Of a stretch of DNA of 64,000 bases, positions 49,863 to 60,400 are shown piece by piece. The first letter of the stretch is position 1, and each line of letters begins with the position of its first letter. The notes under the pieces are model-generated. The model searched no databases. It was given only the letters and a program-made list of their open reading frames with translations, and was not told the origin of the DNA. The translations under genes and the position numbers were made by a program. The DNA lies in the NCBI RefSeq assembly GCF_000002235.5, contig NW_022145613.1:4576447-4640446 (forward strand). Reading direction: 5' to 3'. The stretch is from Strongylocentrotus purpuratus (taxonomy: Eukaryota > Echinodermata > Echinoidea > Camarodonta > Strongylocentrotidae).

Positions 49863-50714
49863 AAGCCCGGACCAATAATGATTGTTACCGGATTGCTTTT
49901 TGGAATCGTAAAATAAATTTCAATAGGAATGGGGTAATTATAACAACGATTCAACATAAATACATTTGTAGATTAGGAGAAACATTATCTTCAGATAACG
50001 AGAGATAGGGGATCGATCGATCGATATGTTTCATGTTATACAATTTATACAAGACGGTATAGAAAAATAATCTTTTACATATCCCCAACTGCCTAAATAT
50101 TGTGACACTCCCTTTTTTGTTGTTAAAAAAATCCTAGTAGGGCTTTCGTATCGCTGTGAGGTTTTTTTTAAAGAGAATGCAAAGTCATGTTTAAAGACTC
50201 CTTTTTCGCTATCTCGGAAGCTGAGGACTTTCTCTCAAAATTCGCTTGTCGAAAAATGATGTTTCCTCAGTTTTGGGCACTTTTCCTCTACCGCTCCCAC
50301 TTAAAACGCTCCAGGGATATCACTCTAAAGAAGACGTTTAAGGCTAGGACTTAGGGTATCTGTGGAAGGTTTTAATAAACATATCTTCTAAACAGCATTT
50401 TGTATTAACTTAAGGTAAATGTACTTCGGCTTGGTATTTTATGGAATAGCTACACGAGCGTTAATCTAACCAGAGTATTGATGTTTGCGTGTGGGTGTGT
50501 TTGGGTAATCGTGGGATTGTGTGGGCGTGTGTGCGTGTATGTGTGGTATGGCATTGGTCAGAAGTATCAGGATAATTCACCCCTGCAATCTTCCCCTATG
50601 GCGATGGCAAGTAGAACGCTTCACCTTAAAACAATAGGCCTAGCTTCTGAATGTCCCCTAAAAATCCTCCGAAATAATGTTCCCCAAATAAAAACATTTC
50701 CGGGTAACTATCCT

Positions 50715-51253
50715 TTAAAGGTACTATGTCCCATTTGCAGGCCAAAAAAATGAAAAGGTGAAATTCCAACGGCATTTGAAAGATAATACCAATTTAGAAC
50801 TTACCTAAAAAAGGTGGGGCTTGAAAATGTCTTCAAGTGGGAAATAACGACTATAAGTTGTCAAATCGACTTAGGAGCTATAGAGCCAATAAGTAATAGT
50901 CTTGATTTTCAGACCATTGTACTGAATGGTCATACGTTTTATGTTGCGCAAAGATTCGATCAGTTTAATTTTGGCCATCACAAGAAGTGGGTTATTGATG
51001 TAGAGAAATGCTCATGAACCCTTTACAGCTCATTTTATGTATGTTATTATCAAAGAAGAAAAAAAGCCAGTCAATCACTCAATAGTGCCTGACAATGAAG
51101 TCTAGCAAGTAAACAGGTTTCCTTGCATAATTTGAATATTAGGACACTTCTAACGTTTAAATTTCACAGATAGGACACACATGACATATTCATAATTCTT
51201 GCAAAGTTCTACAGAATTTGAGGTTGGCTGCAAAAGGGACATAGTACCTTTAA
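50715..51253. mobile_element. 539-bp TTAA-flanked TIR element, family C
   Basis: The left end TTAAAGGTACTATGTCCC is mirrored exactly at the right end as GGGACATAGTACCTTTAA. The similarity continues inward (TTTGCAGGCC against GGCTGCAAAA reversed), giving TIRs of about 30 bp with one or two differences. The outermost bases are TTAA on both sides (50715-50718, 51250-51253), consistent with TTAA target-site duplication. The interior is non-coding: the 67-residue frame at 50814-51017 has no transposase features. It is the best-preserved DNA element in the window and a non-autonomous (MITE) copy by inference. Confidence 0.88.
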
Positions 51254-51456
51254 GGGAAACTAGTCCATCGCATTGAATTTTAAAACAACTTTCTATTCCA
51301 TATTAGCCCCGTGTGGGAAGAGTTGCAGATGTCGAGGAAGTTGTCCGGGGATAATAATCTAGGGTATTTATCCGGGGGAGATTTACGGAGTTGATTATCC
51401 TCAAGGGTAGTGTTCCGGGGATGCCAAGCCCGGGGTCGTCAAAAATAGCACACTGC
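51254..51456. other. Short spacer with GGGG-rich words
   Basis: Includes TTGTCCGGGGATAATAATCT, ATTTATCCGGGGGAG and AGTGTTCCGGGGATG, irregular repeats of a TCCGGGG word that recall the minisatellite at 4.6-5.6 kb but are too diverged to call homologous. Confidence 0.4.
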
Positions 51457-51613
51457 TTAAAGGCCCACTGCACTACTTGTAGCTACTTGCGCCCTCTCTA
51501 TATTAAACAATGCCTAATCGGTGACCATTGGTCCTCCATGGTCCTCTTTTTCCTATGTTAACTGAAAGCTAAGTTGATGAGATAAAATGTAAACTAGTAC
51601 TGATAAGCTTTAA
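51457..51613. mobile_element. TTAA-flanked dispersed repeat, family A copy 2
   Basis: 157 bp, closely matching 2658-2852 from TTAAAGGCCCACTGCACTAC through AACAATGCCTAATCGGTGAC and GTTGATGAGATAAA to GATAAGCTTTAA. It lacks about 40 bp present in copy 1. It lies about 200 bp from the family C element. Confidence 0.7.
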
Positions 51614-51881
51614 AGTGTTTTGTTTTAACCGACGGTTATCCTTCTTTATGAGTCATTCTTGAACCAATACAAATATTACATTGAAGTTCAGATACATGAC
51701 TCGTAATGAAGGTGGATATATTACTTTCCACTGTACCTTTATACGCAGGACCGACACTAGTACCTTTCTTCAGCTGGTCGACGTGGTACCATTTCTCCCA
51801 TCTCGAGAACAAAGGGACAGAAGATGAAGACATATATATATATATACACCCATATACACGAATATGGTGTTTGACACTAAA

Positions 51882-52027
51882 GCCCCGTCTTATAAAGAGT
51901 TTCGATGGATTCGAATCAATCGCTAATTGAAATTAATCGCAACCCCTATCTCTTTAAGTGCACAGTTGTGATTAGTTGGAAGGTGCGATTGATTTCAATC
52001 AGTCGCAACTCTTTATAATAAAGGGCC
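51882..52027. mobile_element. 146-bp TIR element
   Basis: The left end GCCCCGTCTTATAAAGAGTT is mirrored by AACTCTTTATAATAAAGGGC at the right; the complementarity continues inward over GATTCGAATCAATCGC against GCGATTGATTTCAATC. TIRs are about 36-40 bp with several mismatches, leaving a short centre. No coding capacity. A related, more degraded copy seems to sit at 54996-55109. Confidence 0.75.
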
Positions 52028-54854
52028 GAGAACTGATTATGATAGTGGTTTTAAAAACCCGACTGTGTATATATACTCTGTCCTTGAAATGTAATGAAAA
52101 AATGGTTAAACTCACCTTGGTCTGATAAAAAAGTATCAGTTGATAGTTATATAAGATCACTGTTCCAAGGTGATCTGTCAGAGATCCTTAAATTGGCAAT
52201 GCAGGGCAATCTGATTACATCCACTTCCTTCCAATTGCCTTTATAATTAGTAGCTATGACTTGTGTAGAATGACAAGTTACCAGCAGCTTAATTTGACGC
52301 AGATAATCTCTTGCACAAACAATAATTACGCAACTCTGCGTCAGTGATTTATATTCTAAAAGCGTAAAACAGTTTATCATAAGTAGTCGCGAAAATTTCC
52401 TCACGTACCGGTCTACTCTCTATGTAAGCTCGTAATGAATGTATATACATTAACATGCAGTTTGGTGATCTAGTTCGGTTTTGATAAAAGCACAAATCGA
52501 TCAAGAAACTTGTTTGTTTACTGTTGTATTAACTATTCACTCGTGAATCCTTGATGTGAGGTAATGCAAGCCTCCAGGAATATTAATCAATGTGAAGCTA
52601 ATAATCCCCAATCTTCGGTAGATATGAATACAGTTCGCAAACTATTGATCTGGGTGGCGTTTCACAAAACTTGTCATCAGTTACAAATGAAAGTTTTTGT
52701 TATAAGCTACTGAAATCCTTGCTTCTGATTGGTTAGCAGCAGATTTGTCACGTTTTGGGGCATTTGTCTTTGAAAAAATGCTTTGTGAAACAGGTTGATC
52801 TGCTGTCACTCGAGACCTCAATGAGATGTATTTTTGAAAGAATCTAGTGATGTCTTTCAATATTGTATCTTCATACAAAGGTGAGCTAATCAACCACAGT
52901 GATGGTTATCATTCGCAAACGACAAGGTAACCTGTACACAGATTTAATGAATTTAAACAGCAATAGTTTGTATTCTTTACAGCGTCTGAAATAGAGATAT
53001 CTTAAATTACGTTATCGTATAACGTGGCAGACACATCATAGAAGGATGAATAAGTTCGTGAGACATCAATATTGACAAGAGAGTGGTTGAGCTGAGGTTC
53101 TTGCAATTCCAGAACACATGATCAATGTTCTTAGCGATCTCGGACGTCCGTCGTATGATTTGGATAGACGTATATTACCTTGTCAAAGTATGTTATTTGA
53201 TTTCACAGCAAATATTCCACTCGTATTTCAGATCCCTTTTGAATAATGACAGGTTTTCATTTAATGTAAATTAACAAGCCAATGCTGTATATGCGATTAA
53301 AGCAATGTTTAAGTACCTGTACACAAATGTATACAATGATTTCAATTATACTTCTGTTCTCAACAGTTGAATTATCCAGTTCACGAAGCTTTTTGAAGAT
53401 ATCTCTTTCTGCTGTACAACAAAAGCTATACAATAATTTCGGATTCCTGTTGACGGGCGAGTATTTCCAAGCAAAACAGGATTGTCATGCGCATAGCTGA
53501 GACCCTTTTTGCATTAATGGAACTATGTTATGACCAACAAATGCAGATGCTATTTATTCTCAAAAGAAAGTATTAACTCTAGGAACTCGTCAAATATCAG
53601 GAACCAATCACTACTGCAATGTACGCGTAGATGCTGAGGTAATTTGTCCAGGGTAACCATCGGAGCGAGCTGAACGGAAGATGAATGTACTCGAGGTGAA
53701 TCTACGTCGCCTGCCTCATCACCTAATACAACAAGGTGAGACACGGTGGGTGGCAATTATCATAAGAAATTGAATCGCACGAAACCTTTCTTCGTCACAC
53801 ACTTAAAAGATGAACTCAGCACAGGTATAAGGAACGGAGAATGACATACCAGTACCTTTGGAGGAGTGAAGGCATCCAGCCAGTCATAAGACGCCGCCGT
53901 TGCTATGCTAGGGGTCGCAAAGCGATGACCACTGAGTGATTTTTAACAGGTTGTTTTCCCCGCGCTTCACGATTGACTTTATTTCACCGCGACGAAAGGA
54001 TGCGTGTAAGGGAAGAAATAGATAAAAGAAGACATCCAAGAAAGCTAGCAGATAACTGAGAATCGCAGGGCGATTGACCATCCACTATGCTCATGAAGCT
54101 GAGAAAATTTTCACGGAGCGAGCAATCCAGACAGACGGTTTACAAATTTATATTGCGCGGCAAGCAGACGATAGCGTGTAGAGATGTAGAAATGATAGAA
54201 GGTTATGTCCCACATGCACGCGCACAAGCTTCTGATACAGCACCTTGCATCCACTGACTGGAAAATAGTGCCAAAAGGGATATGCGAAGAAGCGAGCGCA
54301 TTGCAAGTACACACACGAGATTGCGGACAGTCAACGATTGCGTGGCGGACGGGAGAGAGAAACAAGAAAAGCAGTACACGTATGTAGCAGCATAGGGGAT
54401 GTGGTAGGATTGTGCCCCGTGGGACGAAAATACGACATTAATCAGTCCGAGTACTTATGCATGGGGTTATGCAGGGCGTACCATCATAGATGCTGAGTGG
54501 ATGAGTGAGAGAGGGCATGAACATCATGAGCAGGCTTCGAATGAATCAAACGAATAAGAGGTTTCGAATGTGGTGTTGAATCACATAATGAAGGTCTCCT
54601 TTTCCAGGTTTGAATTGTAAATCGAGCCTCTGTGATAGATGATACCCGGGTTCATTCTACAGGTGGATTAGGGGCATGGGATTTGTTACGAGGGCAGAAT
54701 ACTTGTTTCATTTGAAAGGTTGGTGGCTTTGTAGAGAAGAGTAGATTGAGAGGAAGTGTAGCTCAGTTTTCCTGGTCAGTGACGATGAAAAAGAGAAGAA
54801 AAACGTATAAACTCCTAACTTCGAGAGGAATATCAAACAATCACACACATATTA
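52028..54854. other. Mostly featureless non-coding stretch
   Basis: Apart from the small element at 52659-52791 I see nothing classifiable. The part from about 53880 to 54500 is visibly less AT-rich than its surroundings with mixed purine-rich sequence, but its short frames on both strands show no family features. Confidence 0.5.
52659..52791. mobile_element. 133-bp short-TIR element
   Basis: GTTTCACAAAAC at the left end is complementary to GCTTTGTGAAAC at the right with one mismatch. A spacer of about 110 bp contains CTTCTGATTGGTTAGCAGCA. The form suggests a MITE; no second copy was found in the window. Confidence 0.5.
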
Positions 54855-55275
54855 TGCTACAGGTGGTTCATTCACTTGACTCTGAATCCAAGGGTTGTGG
54901 ATTCGAATCCCAGTCCAGCACTAACGCCCTTGGCGAGACATTACTCCACATTAATATTTTGCCACTCTTTCCCCGAGGGTAAATGGGTACCTGGCATAAA
55001 GAGTTTCGATGGATCCAAAACAATCACAAGTCCTCTAATCAATCGCAAGTTTGCAGTCTGTTATCTCTTGTGTACAAAGTTGCGACTGACATCAATCATA
55101 AATAACTCTGAATATGGCGGGGCTCTGGTGGTAGGGTTTCATTGCAGGACCTACAGAAAGAGCGTTATTTGCACTGATGTGGCTACCTTGGGTTAACAAG
55201 ACCCAGTTATTATTGGTATTATTATTATTATTATTATTGTTACTACCATTATTATTGTTATTATTATCGTTATTA
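54855..55275 (+). mobile_element. tRNA-Gln-like SINE with (TTA)n tail and an internal insertion
   Basis: The head resembles a tRNA-Gln (anticodon-loop-like CTCTGAA in TTGACTCTGAATCCAAG) with B box GGATTCGAATCCC. The body shares GGCGAGACATTACTCC and TTGCCACTCTTTCCCC with the SINE at 38590. At 54996 the body is interrupted by about 115 bp related to the TIR element at 51882 (ATAAAGAGTTTCGATGGAT). The 3' part (ATTGCAGGACC, GTGGCTACCTTGGGTTAACA) matches the fragment at 60302-60400. It ends in (TTA)n, 55212-55275. The frames at 54746-55196 read through it and are not genes. Confidence 0.75.
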
Positions 55276-55478
55276 GGCGGCGTGATAGCTCAGTCGGTAG
55301 AGCACTGGTCTCGTAATCCGGTGAACCGGGTTTCGAAACCAAGTCGATGCGCTAATGCCCTTTATTAATTAATAATTAATCATCATTACCAGGTCCCTCG
55401 GAGAGGACCTAAAGCCGTCAGCCGTCTGGTTGCTTACAAACAAGCATTTGTGCTATTTTAGCAGTCAAGTAAAATAAC
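55276..55478 (+). mobile_element. tRNA-Thr-like SINE, sense copy
   Basis: The head has A box TAGCTCAGTCGGTAGAGCA, anticodon-loop-like CTCGTAA (Thr CGT type) and B box GGTTTCGAAACC. The body contains TCCCTCGGAGAGGACC, GGTTGCTTACAAACAAGC and AGCAGTCAAGTAAAAT, homologous to the antisense copy at 7956-8154. It starts exactly where the (TTA)n tail of the preceding SINE ends, so it probably inserted into that tail. The T-arm pairing and acceptor stem are not those of a functional tRNA. Confidence 0.88.
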
Positions 55479-55842
55479 CACCACCACCACTATTAACATC
55501 TTCATTGTTTTCAACATCATCATTATTTGTATTATCATTATAATAATTATCGTCTTCATCATCATTATTATTATAATTAACTATCATCATTAACTAATCT
55601 ATATCATAACAATTGCTATTACTCACACAAAATCATACGCTCACACCCTTATCCCTCATTCCATACGCACACACACTTTCCCCTTGTTATCACTTCTCCT
55701 CTTTACGTTTCCTCTTTCTTATCGGTCTTTATTAAACAGTGTATTATCATTCCTAGAGTTATAAATATAAATATGAAGTAAAGATATGAAGGAAAAAAAA
55801 GGTGACATATCAAAGAAAAGTCAATTAATCTGTTACAAACAT
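55479..55842. repeat. Degenerate (ACC/ATC/ATT)n stretch and spacer
   Basis: ACC, then ATC/ATT-type trinucleotides continue to about 55620, likely the tail of the SINE. The rest up to the LINE target site is AT-rich spacer. Confidence 0.6.
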
Positions 55843-55855
55843 ATTAATTTCAAGA
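55843..55855. repeat. Left target-site duplication of the LINE
   Basis: ATTAATTTCAAGA, identical to 58776-58788. Confidence 0.9.
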
Positions 55856-57028
55856 AAGGAGGAAAGTATTTTACTACAAGAACTACAATATGGTGAAAAA
55901 CCCTCCAAATATTTTTATAACCTTATGAAACAAAGGCGTGTAGAAAAGAGAATTATTCAACTTGTTGATAAAAATGATAAAATATTGAATACGGAAGAGG
56001 AAATTAAGAACGAGGTGGAAATATTTTACGAAGACCTTTATGGATTTCGAGAGGTATCAGATTTTCAAGATATATTACATGATCTGGAAGAAACAGATCA
56101 TAACAAGATTTCAGATGAAAAAGTAGAGGAGTTGGGTAAAGAAATTTGCCTTAAAGAAATTAGCAAAGTTGTTGGTAACTTAAAACTTGGTAAATCACCC
56201 GGACAGGATGGGTTTACTGCAGAGTTTTTCAAGTTTTTTCTTAAAGATATAGGGATTTATTTAATGAGGAGTTTGAACGCAGCATATGTTTGTGGAAGAT
56301 TTTCACATTTCCAAAATTTAGGAATTATAACCCTACTACCTAAAGGTAACAAACCTCGCAATCTACTTAAAAACTGGCGTCCTATATCTTTGCTCAATGT
56401 CCAATATATGATTCTTTCTAGTTGCATTGTAAACAGAATAAAACCATTGTTAGACGAAAACATACATAAAGATCTGTCCGGTAGATACATCGGAGAGAAT
56501 ATAAGAATAATTTATGACATAATTTCTTATGCAGATCATAAAAATATTCCTGGGATATTACTTTTTATTGACTTTGAAAAGGCGTTCGATTGTGTTTCAC
56601 ATGATTTTCTATGGAATGTATTACATTTCTTTAATTACGGGGATAAAATTATCCAATGGATCAAATTACTATATTCAAATTCTGCTTCAAATGTGTTAAT
56701 TAACGGTTGTTTAACCTCGCGTTTTAATATTAAAAGGGGTTGCCGACAAGGAGATCCGCTTTCTCCATATTTGTTTCTATTATGTGCAGAAATTTTAGGC
56801 ATGTTGGTCAGAAAATCCCACAAGATAAAAGGTTTAGTTATAGAAAACAAGGAATATAGAATATTACAATACGCTGATGATACAGTGTTGTGTCTCGATA
56901 GTACAGAAAGTTTACATTATGCTCTGGAGCTATTGGAGTTCTTTTCTCAGTATTCAGGTTTAAATCTTAATATAAATAAGACACAGATATTGTGTATCGG
57001 TTCCTTGAAAAAAAACTGTAAATATTGA
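55856..57028 (+). pseudogene. LINE ORF2 fragment: reverse transcriptase domain
   Basis: The frame is open from the truncation point; the first ATG is at 55925 and gives 367 residues. Positions within that 367-residue frame: SPGQDG 91-96, NWRPISLLN 150-158, IDFEKAFD 215-222 with catalytic Asp216, RQGDPLSP 274-281, YADD 316-319 with catalytic Asp318 and Asp319, and LNINKT 348-353. All three catalytic aspartates are kept. The segment before YIGEN (about 180-190) looks a few residues shorter than usual in the family, suggesting a small in-frame deletion. The frame is lost in an A-run at about 57008-57015 and stops at 57026-57028; the family protein continues well beyond. Confidence 0.93.
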
Positions 57029-57277
57029 TTTACATCAGGTTCATGGGACTGACATATCGTTGGTTAACGGGGGATTCATAAGGTATTTGGGAATAGCTTC
57101 CGGATTTCAACTACGAAAGAATATTTGATAAAATAAAAAGGCAAATGATATCTTGGTCGAAACGTAACATTTCTGTTTTTGGTCGCGTGGTCTTGGTGAA
57201 ATCACTGCTAGTCTCGCAATTTAACCATTTATTTATGTCCATTCCTAACCCTTCTGAACATCTTTTAAAAGCAACAA
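57009..57277 (+). pseudogene. LINE ORF2 fragment: frameshifted thumb region
   Basis: After the A-run at about 57008-57015 the homologous reading continues one frame over (ISLVNGGFIRYLGI, to about 57118). It then shifts again to read SWSKRNISVFGRVVLVKSLL from about 57124, and a third time in the T-run near 57283-57290 to enter the next open frame. Each step is explained by a one- or two-base indel, at least two of them in homopolymers. Could include sequencing error, but the distributed damage and the later in-frame stop fit a decayed copy. Confidence 0.8.
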
Positions 57278-58024
57278 ATGTCTCTTTTTTTAAAATTTAT
57301 TTGGAAAGGGAAACCTGATAAGATTAGCAGAAAACAGATGGTTTGTTCTTACGAAAATGGTGGATTGAAAATGGTTGATGTTGTACAATTTTCTAGAGCT
57401 TTGAAACTGACCTGGATTAGAAGAATATTGTTGAACTCATGTGAAGACGTTACCCATTTAATGTACGCTTTCTTATGTCCACTATCATCATTGGAATGGG
57501 GTAAAGGTGATATATATTTCACTAAATTATCATTTATGCTAGGAAACTGTTTTTGGAAAGAACTTTTCCAAATACTAGCTTATTTTGTCCGCCAGGTTCA
57601 ATGTACTACTACTCCTTTTTGGAAAGCTATTTCTATTTGGTATAATTCTGAGATTAAAATTGGAGGAAAGGGTATATTTTTAAAAGAATGGTGTGATAAA
57701 GGTATTCGATTTTTAAACGATTTATTAGATGATCAAGGACACATCTTAGCAAGAGAAGAGTGTGAAAAAAAGTTTTCAATCAAAATACAGTTTCTTCATT
57801 ATTATGCACTCTGTCAAATAATTAAATGCAAATACAAGGCCCAATTGGAAAGTTGTAATATGAAGGTAAATGGACCATTGTGCCCTGCATATATTTCATG
57901 CTTGTTGAAAGATGAAAAAGGATGTAGACATATTTATCAAATTATGTTAAAAGAAAAGGATGAACATTTGAATAAATTATGTAATAAATGGCATGCAGAT
58001 GGTGTATTATTTGATGATAAATAA
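57278..58024 (+). pseudogene. LINE ORF2 fragment: region after the RT domain
   Basis: Encodes 248 residues beginning SLFLKFIWKGKPDKI and KMVDVVQFSRALKLTWIRRIL, the conserved segment that follows the RT domain in L1/Tx1-group ORF2 proteins (F-x-W-x-G-K-x-x-K and a W-IRR motif). It ends at the in-frame TAA 58022-58024, after which the same frame continues directly into the C-terminal part, so the stop is a point-mutation-type lesion. Confidence 0.88.
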
Positions 58025-58528
58025 ATGCAATATTATTTCAGGGTTATGTTTCGCTGTACAACGCATACAACAGTTCGGTACTTTCAGTACAGACTTTTGA
58101 ATAAGATACTATATTTGAATAAAGATCTTGTGAAAATTAACATAATTTTAAATAAGAACTGTTCCCTTTGTGGAAGAGAAGAAGAAGATATGGTACACTT
58201 TTTTTACTCCTGTAACGTGACCAAATTGATTTGGAGTCGTTTGACTGACTGGTTAACTATTGTAACACGCTGTAGAATAAAATTGTCCTTAATACATGTT
58301 TTGTTAGGTTTCATTGAAAAAAGAAATGATGCTTTAAACTGTATAATAATTTGGACTAAACAACAATTATATTTTTCTCGAATACAAAAGTCTGTACCGT
58401 CCTTTCGGACAATAAAACAATATATCAAGAATAGTTACACAAATGAGAGGCAAGTTAGTATATTTGCTAACAAAACTGACAAATTCGATAAAAAATGGAT
58501 ACATTTTGAGAGGATTTTGATCCTTTAA
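58025..58528 (+). pseudogene. LINE ORF2 fragment: C-terminal CCHC region
   Basis: 167 residues in the same frame as the preceding fragment. A CCHC-type motif Cys46, Cys49, His58, Cys63 (C-x2-C-x8-H-x4-C, in CSLCGREEEDMVHFFYSC) is intact and followed by a W-x-R region, typical of the C-terminus of L1/Tx1-type ORF2 proteins. The stop at 58526-58528 is probably the natural end of ORF2. Confidence 0.9.
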
Positions 58529-58775
58529 TAGGAGTATATTGAATTTCCCACATCATTTTCAGTCATGATGTTGCATTATTATTTAATTTTTGTTTTTCTT
58601 TCCCTTATTTACATGTATGTTCTGTATATACAGTATTATGGTTGATATTCGTTATGTATATCTTATTATGAAATATTGTATGATATTCATTGGAACATGT
58701 GTTCAAATATGTTATCTTGAGATTGATTTTCAATAAATGGCCTGTTGGAGGGTCCAAAAAATGGGGGAAAAAAAA
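58529..58775 (+). other. LINE 3' UTR with polyadenylation signal and A-rich tail
   Basis: AATAAA at 58732-58737 lies about 35 bp before the A-rich end (GGGGGAAAAAAAAA). The tail is short and merges with the first A of the right target-site duplication. Confidence 0.85.
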
Positions 58776-58788
58776 ATTAATTTCAAGA
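58776..58788. repeat. Right target-site duplication of the LINE
   Basis: ATTAATTTCAAGA, identical to 55843-55855. Confidence 0.9.
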
Positions 58789-58965
58789 CATGAAACTTGG
58801 AGAATCGTGGCAACTACCTGAAATTGGGGCCTCTAATTGCTGCCAACTTGGACAAAACTTCGAAGTTCGAAAGTCTGCCGTCAGCTATTGAACTCAGGCC
58901 CCTGGATTTTGGGCGCAATGAACTAACCACTAGGCTACGAAAACCGCTCGACAATCTTCCGAGTT
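58789..58965 (-). mobile_element. tRNA-like SINE, antisense
   Basis: On the minus strand, CGTAGCCTAGTGGTTAGTTC is a good A-box region and CCTGAGTTCAATAGC a weak B box about 30 bp later. About 130 bp of unrelated sequence follows, up to the LINE target site. No tRNA fold is preserved through the anticodon arm. It is probably a SINE head and body; no second copy in the window confirms it. Confidence 0.5.
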
Positions 58966-60301
58966 CTCGCTTATAAGCAACCCCATAGAATGGGGTAAAA
59001 TATTAGTTCATAGTAAGCACATGGCACAATCGACCCCACATTACATCAGAATCGTTTAACGTGGAGAAGACTCACTCTGTGTATCTAAATAATTAGTAAC
59101 TAAATAGTAGTCTATGAATAAAAACAATTTCGCTTCTCAAAAGAATATTTTGGAATGCACCGTTTGTATGTGAATGAATAATGATTACGTAATTTTCGTG
59201 AGCATGTAATTTATGTGCCTCAATGGATTTCAGAGTTTGGTTGATTTGGTCTCAGTTAAAAAGTGTCATCATTGGCGTGTTCACTATGATATCCAATGAT
59301 TTGCAATAATCAACCTGAAAAATGTACAACATTAAGAATAGCAATAGGCCAAGAATTTAAACATCTAGGATAATGTGAGCCATTGAGAAGATCTAAAGTT
59401 TACATCATGCTTGCAATTTGATAATTATTCTTTAACAAACCACAGTAAAACTACGAAAAAAGAGTAACTGCATTTTAAAGAGGTATTAAAGAGGTAACTG
59501 ACCAAAATATATATAAAATTAATTAAACCAAAGGTCAGTGATGAAATACGGGAAATATAGCTTAACTTTATTACCTGTCAACGGGCGACTTGTCTTCTAT
59601 AATTGATTTTTAAGCGGCGTGTAAAATGCTAAAAGTAGCTAACCTGTCAAATCATGATAGAATGAAAAATTTTTTTTTGCATGCATCCCAGAGAGAAAAG
59701 GTCTGAACTCCCCCCCCCCCCCCCGAAAAAAAAATCCATAGATGCCCCCTGTTCCCTGTACACATATATGAATACTTTCTGCCTTCGTAACTCCGTTGAC
59801 CGCATATCACGAGAGTATTAGCAATGATTGATATCCAAGATTTTCCAATCGTCCAAGTGGGATTGTTGTGATGTATGACGTTATAGTCCACTTAATATCG
59901 CTTCAATGGACAGTGTGCAATGATTTTCATCTATTATGCAGATGGACCGGCGTTGCTGTGCATGGCCTGTGACTCCCGATAAATCATTTGCTGAGTTCGA
60001 TATGAAAAATTGATGATAATGACCAGTCGAAGTTTTGGATAATTTTACTCGTGGGATTTCGAGAAGGAGGCGGAGCAATGTGAGACTATAATGGTAGTCA
60101 TTAGGCATTGTGATACACTCTACATAGATTTCAGGATGTACGAGTAAAGAAGTAGCTCTATTTTTTAAAATATAAATCTTCCCGACTTCTTTAGATTAGC
60201 AAGTGTGGGCTTGTCAAAATGACGCCTGGCTGGAATGCTCCCCAGGAGTGGAGAATGTGCATCCATTGTGTGCGGGTAAGCCTGAGTCCGATGACATAAT
60301 A
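58966..60301. other. Non-coding stretch
   Basis: AT-rich; contains a 14-C run followed by an A run at 59710-59732. No exon or element recognised. Confidence 0.6.
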
Positions 60302-60400
60302 TGATTGCAGGGCCCTTAGGGAGAACAGTATGAATACTAATGAGGCTACCTGGGTAAACAAGACATATTATTATTATTATTATTAATATTATTATCATTA
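60302..60400 (+). mobile_element. SINE 3' fragment
   Basis: ATTGCAGGGCCCTTAG, then GAGGCTACCTGGGTAAACAAG and (ATT)n, aligns with the 3' part of the SINE at 54855-55275 (ATTGCAGGACC, GTGGCTACCTTGGGTTAACA, TTA repeats). The tRNA head was not found upstream, so this is a truncated copy. Confidence 0.65.

Larger units (their letters stand above)
47461..50714. other. Non-coding stretch
   Basis: Contains GA at 48279, CT at 48731 and GAA at 49804. No exon recognised. Confidence 0.6.
55856..58775 (+). mobile_element. 5'-truncated L1/Tx1-type non-LTR retrotransposon (LINE)
   Basis: A 2,920-bp insertion bounded by perfect 13-bp direct repeats (55843-55855 and 58776-58788), as produced by target-primed reverse transcription. 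It starts inside ORF2, upstream of the reverse transcriptase domain; the endonuclease region and ORF1 are absent. It carries the RT domain, the downstream region and a C-terminal CCHC motif, then about 245 bp of 3' UTR with AATAAA at 58732-58737 and a short A-rich tail. At least three frame changes and one in-frame stop break the reading frame, so it is a dead copy. The motif style (NWRPISLLN, GCRQGDPLSPYLF, YADD, FIWKGKPDKI) is that of the L1/Tx1 group; subfamily assignment is inference. Confidence 0.93.

Noticed and set aside
50814..51017. Transposase remnant inside the TTAA element
   Set aside because: The 67-residue frame has no DDD/DDE-type motif or zinc-binding pattern, and the element is short enough to be non-coding.
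53880..54500. Compositionally distinct segment as a possible exon or CpG-type promoter
   Set aside because: It is less AT-rich than the flanks, but short frames on both strands have no family resemblance and no core promoter element stands out.
55276..55350. Functional tRNA-Thr gene
   Set aside because: The A and B boxes and the anticodon loop are recognisable, but the stems do not pair properly and the same head plus a shared 3' body occurs at 7956-8154, so it is a SINE.
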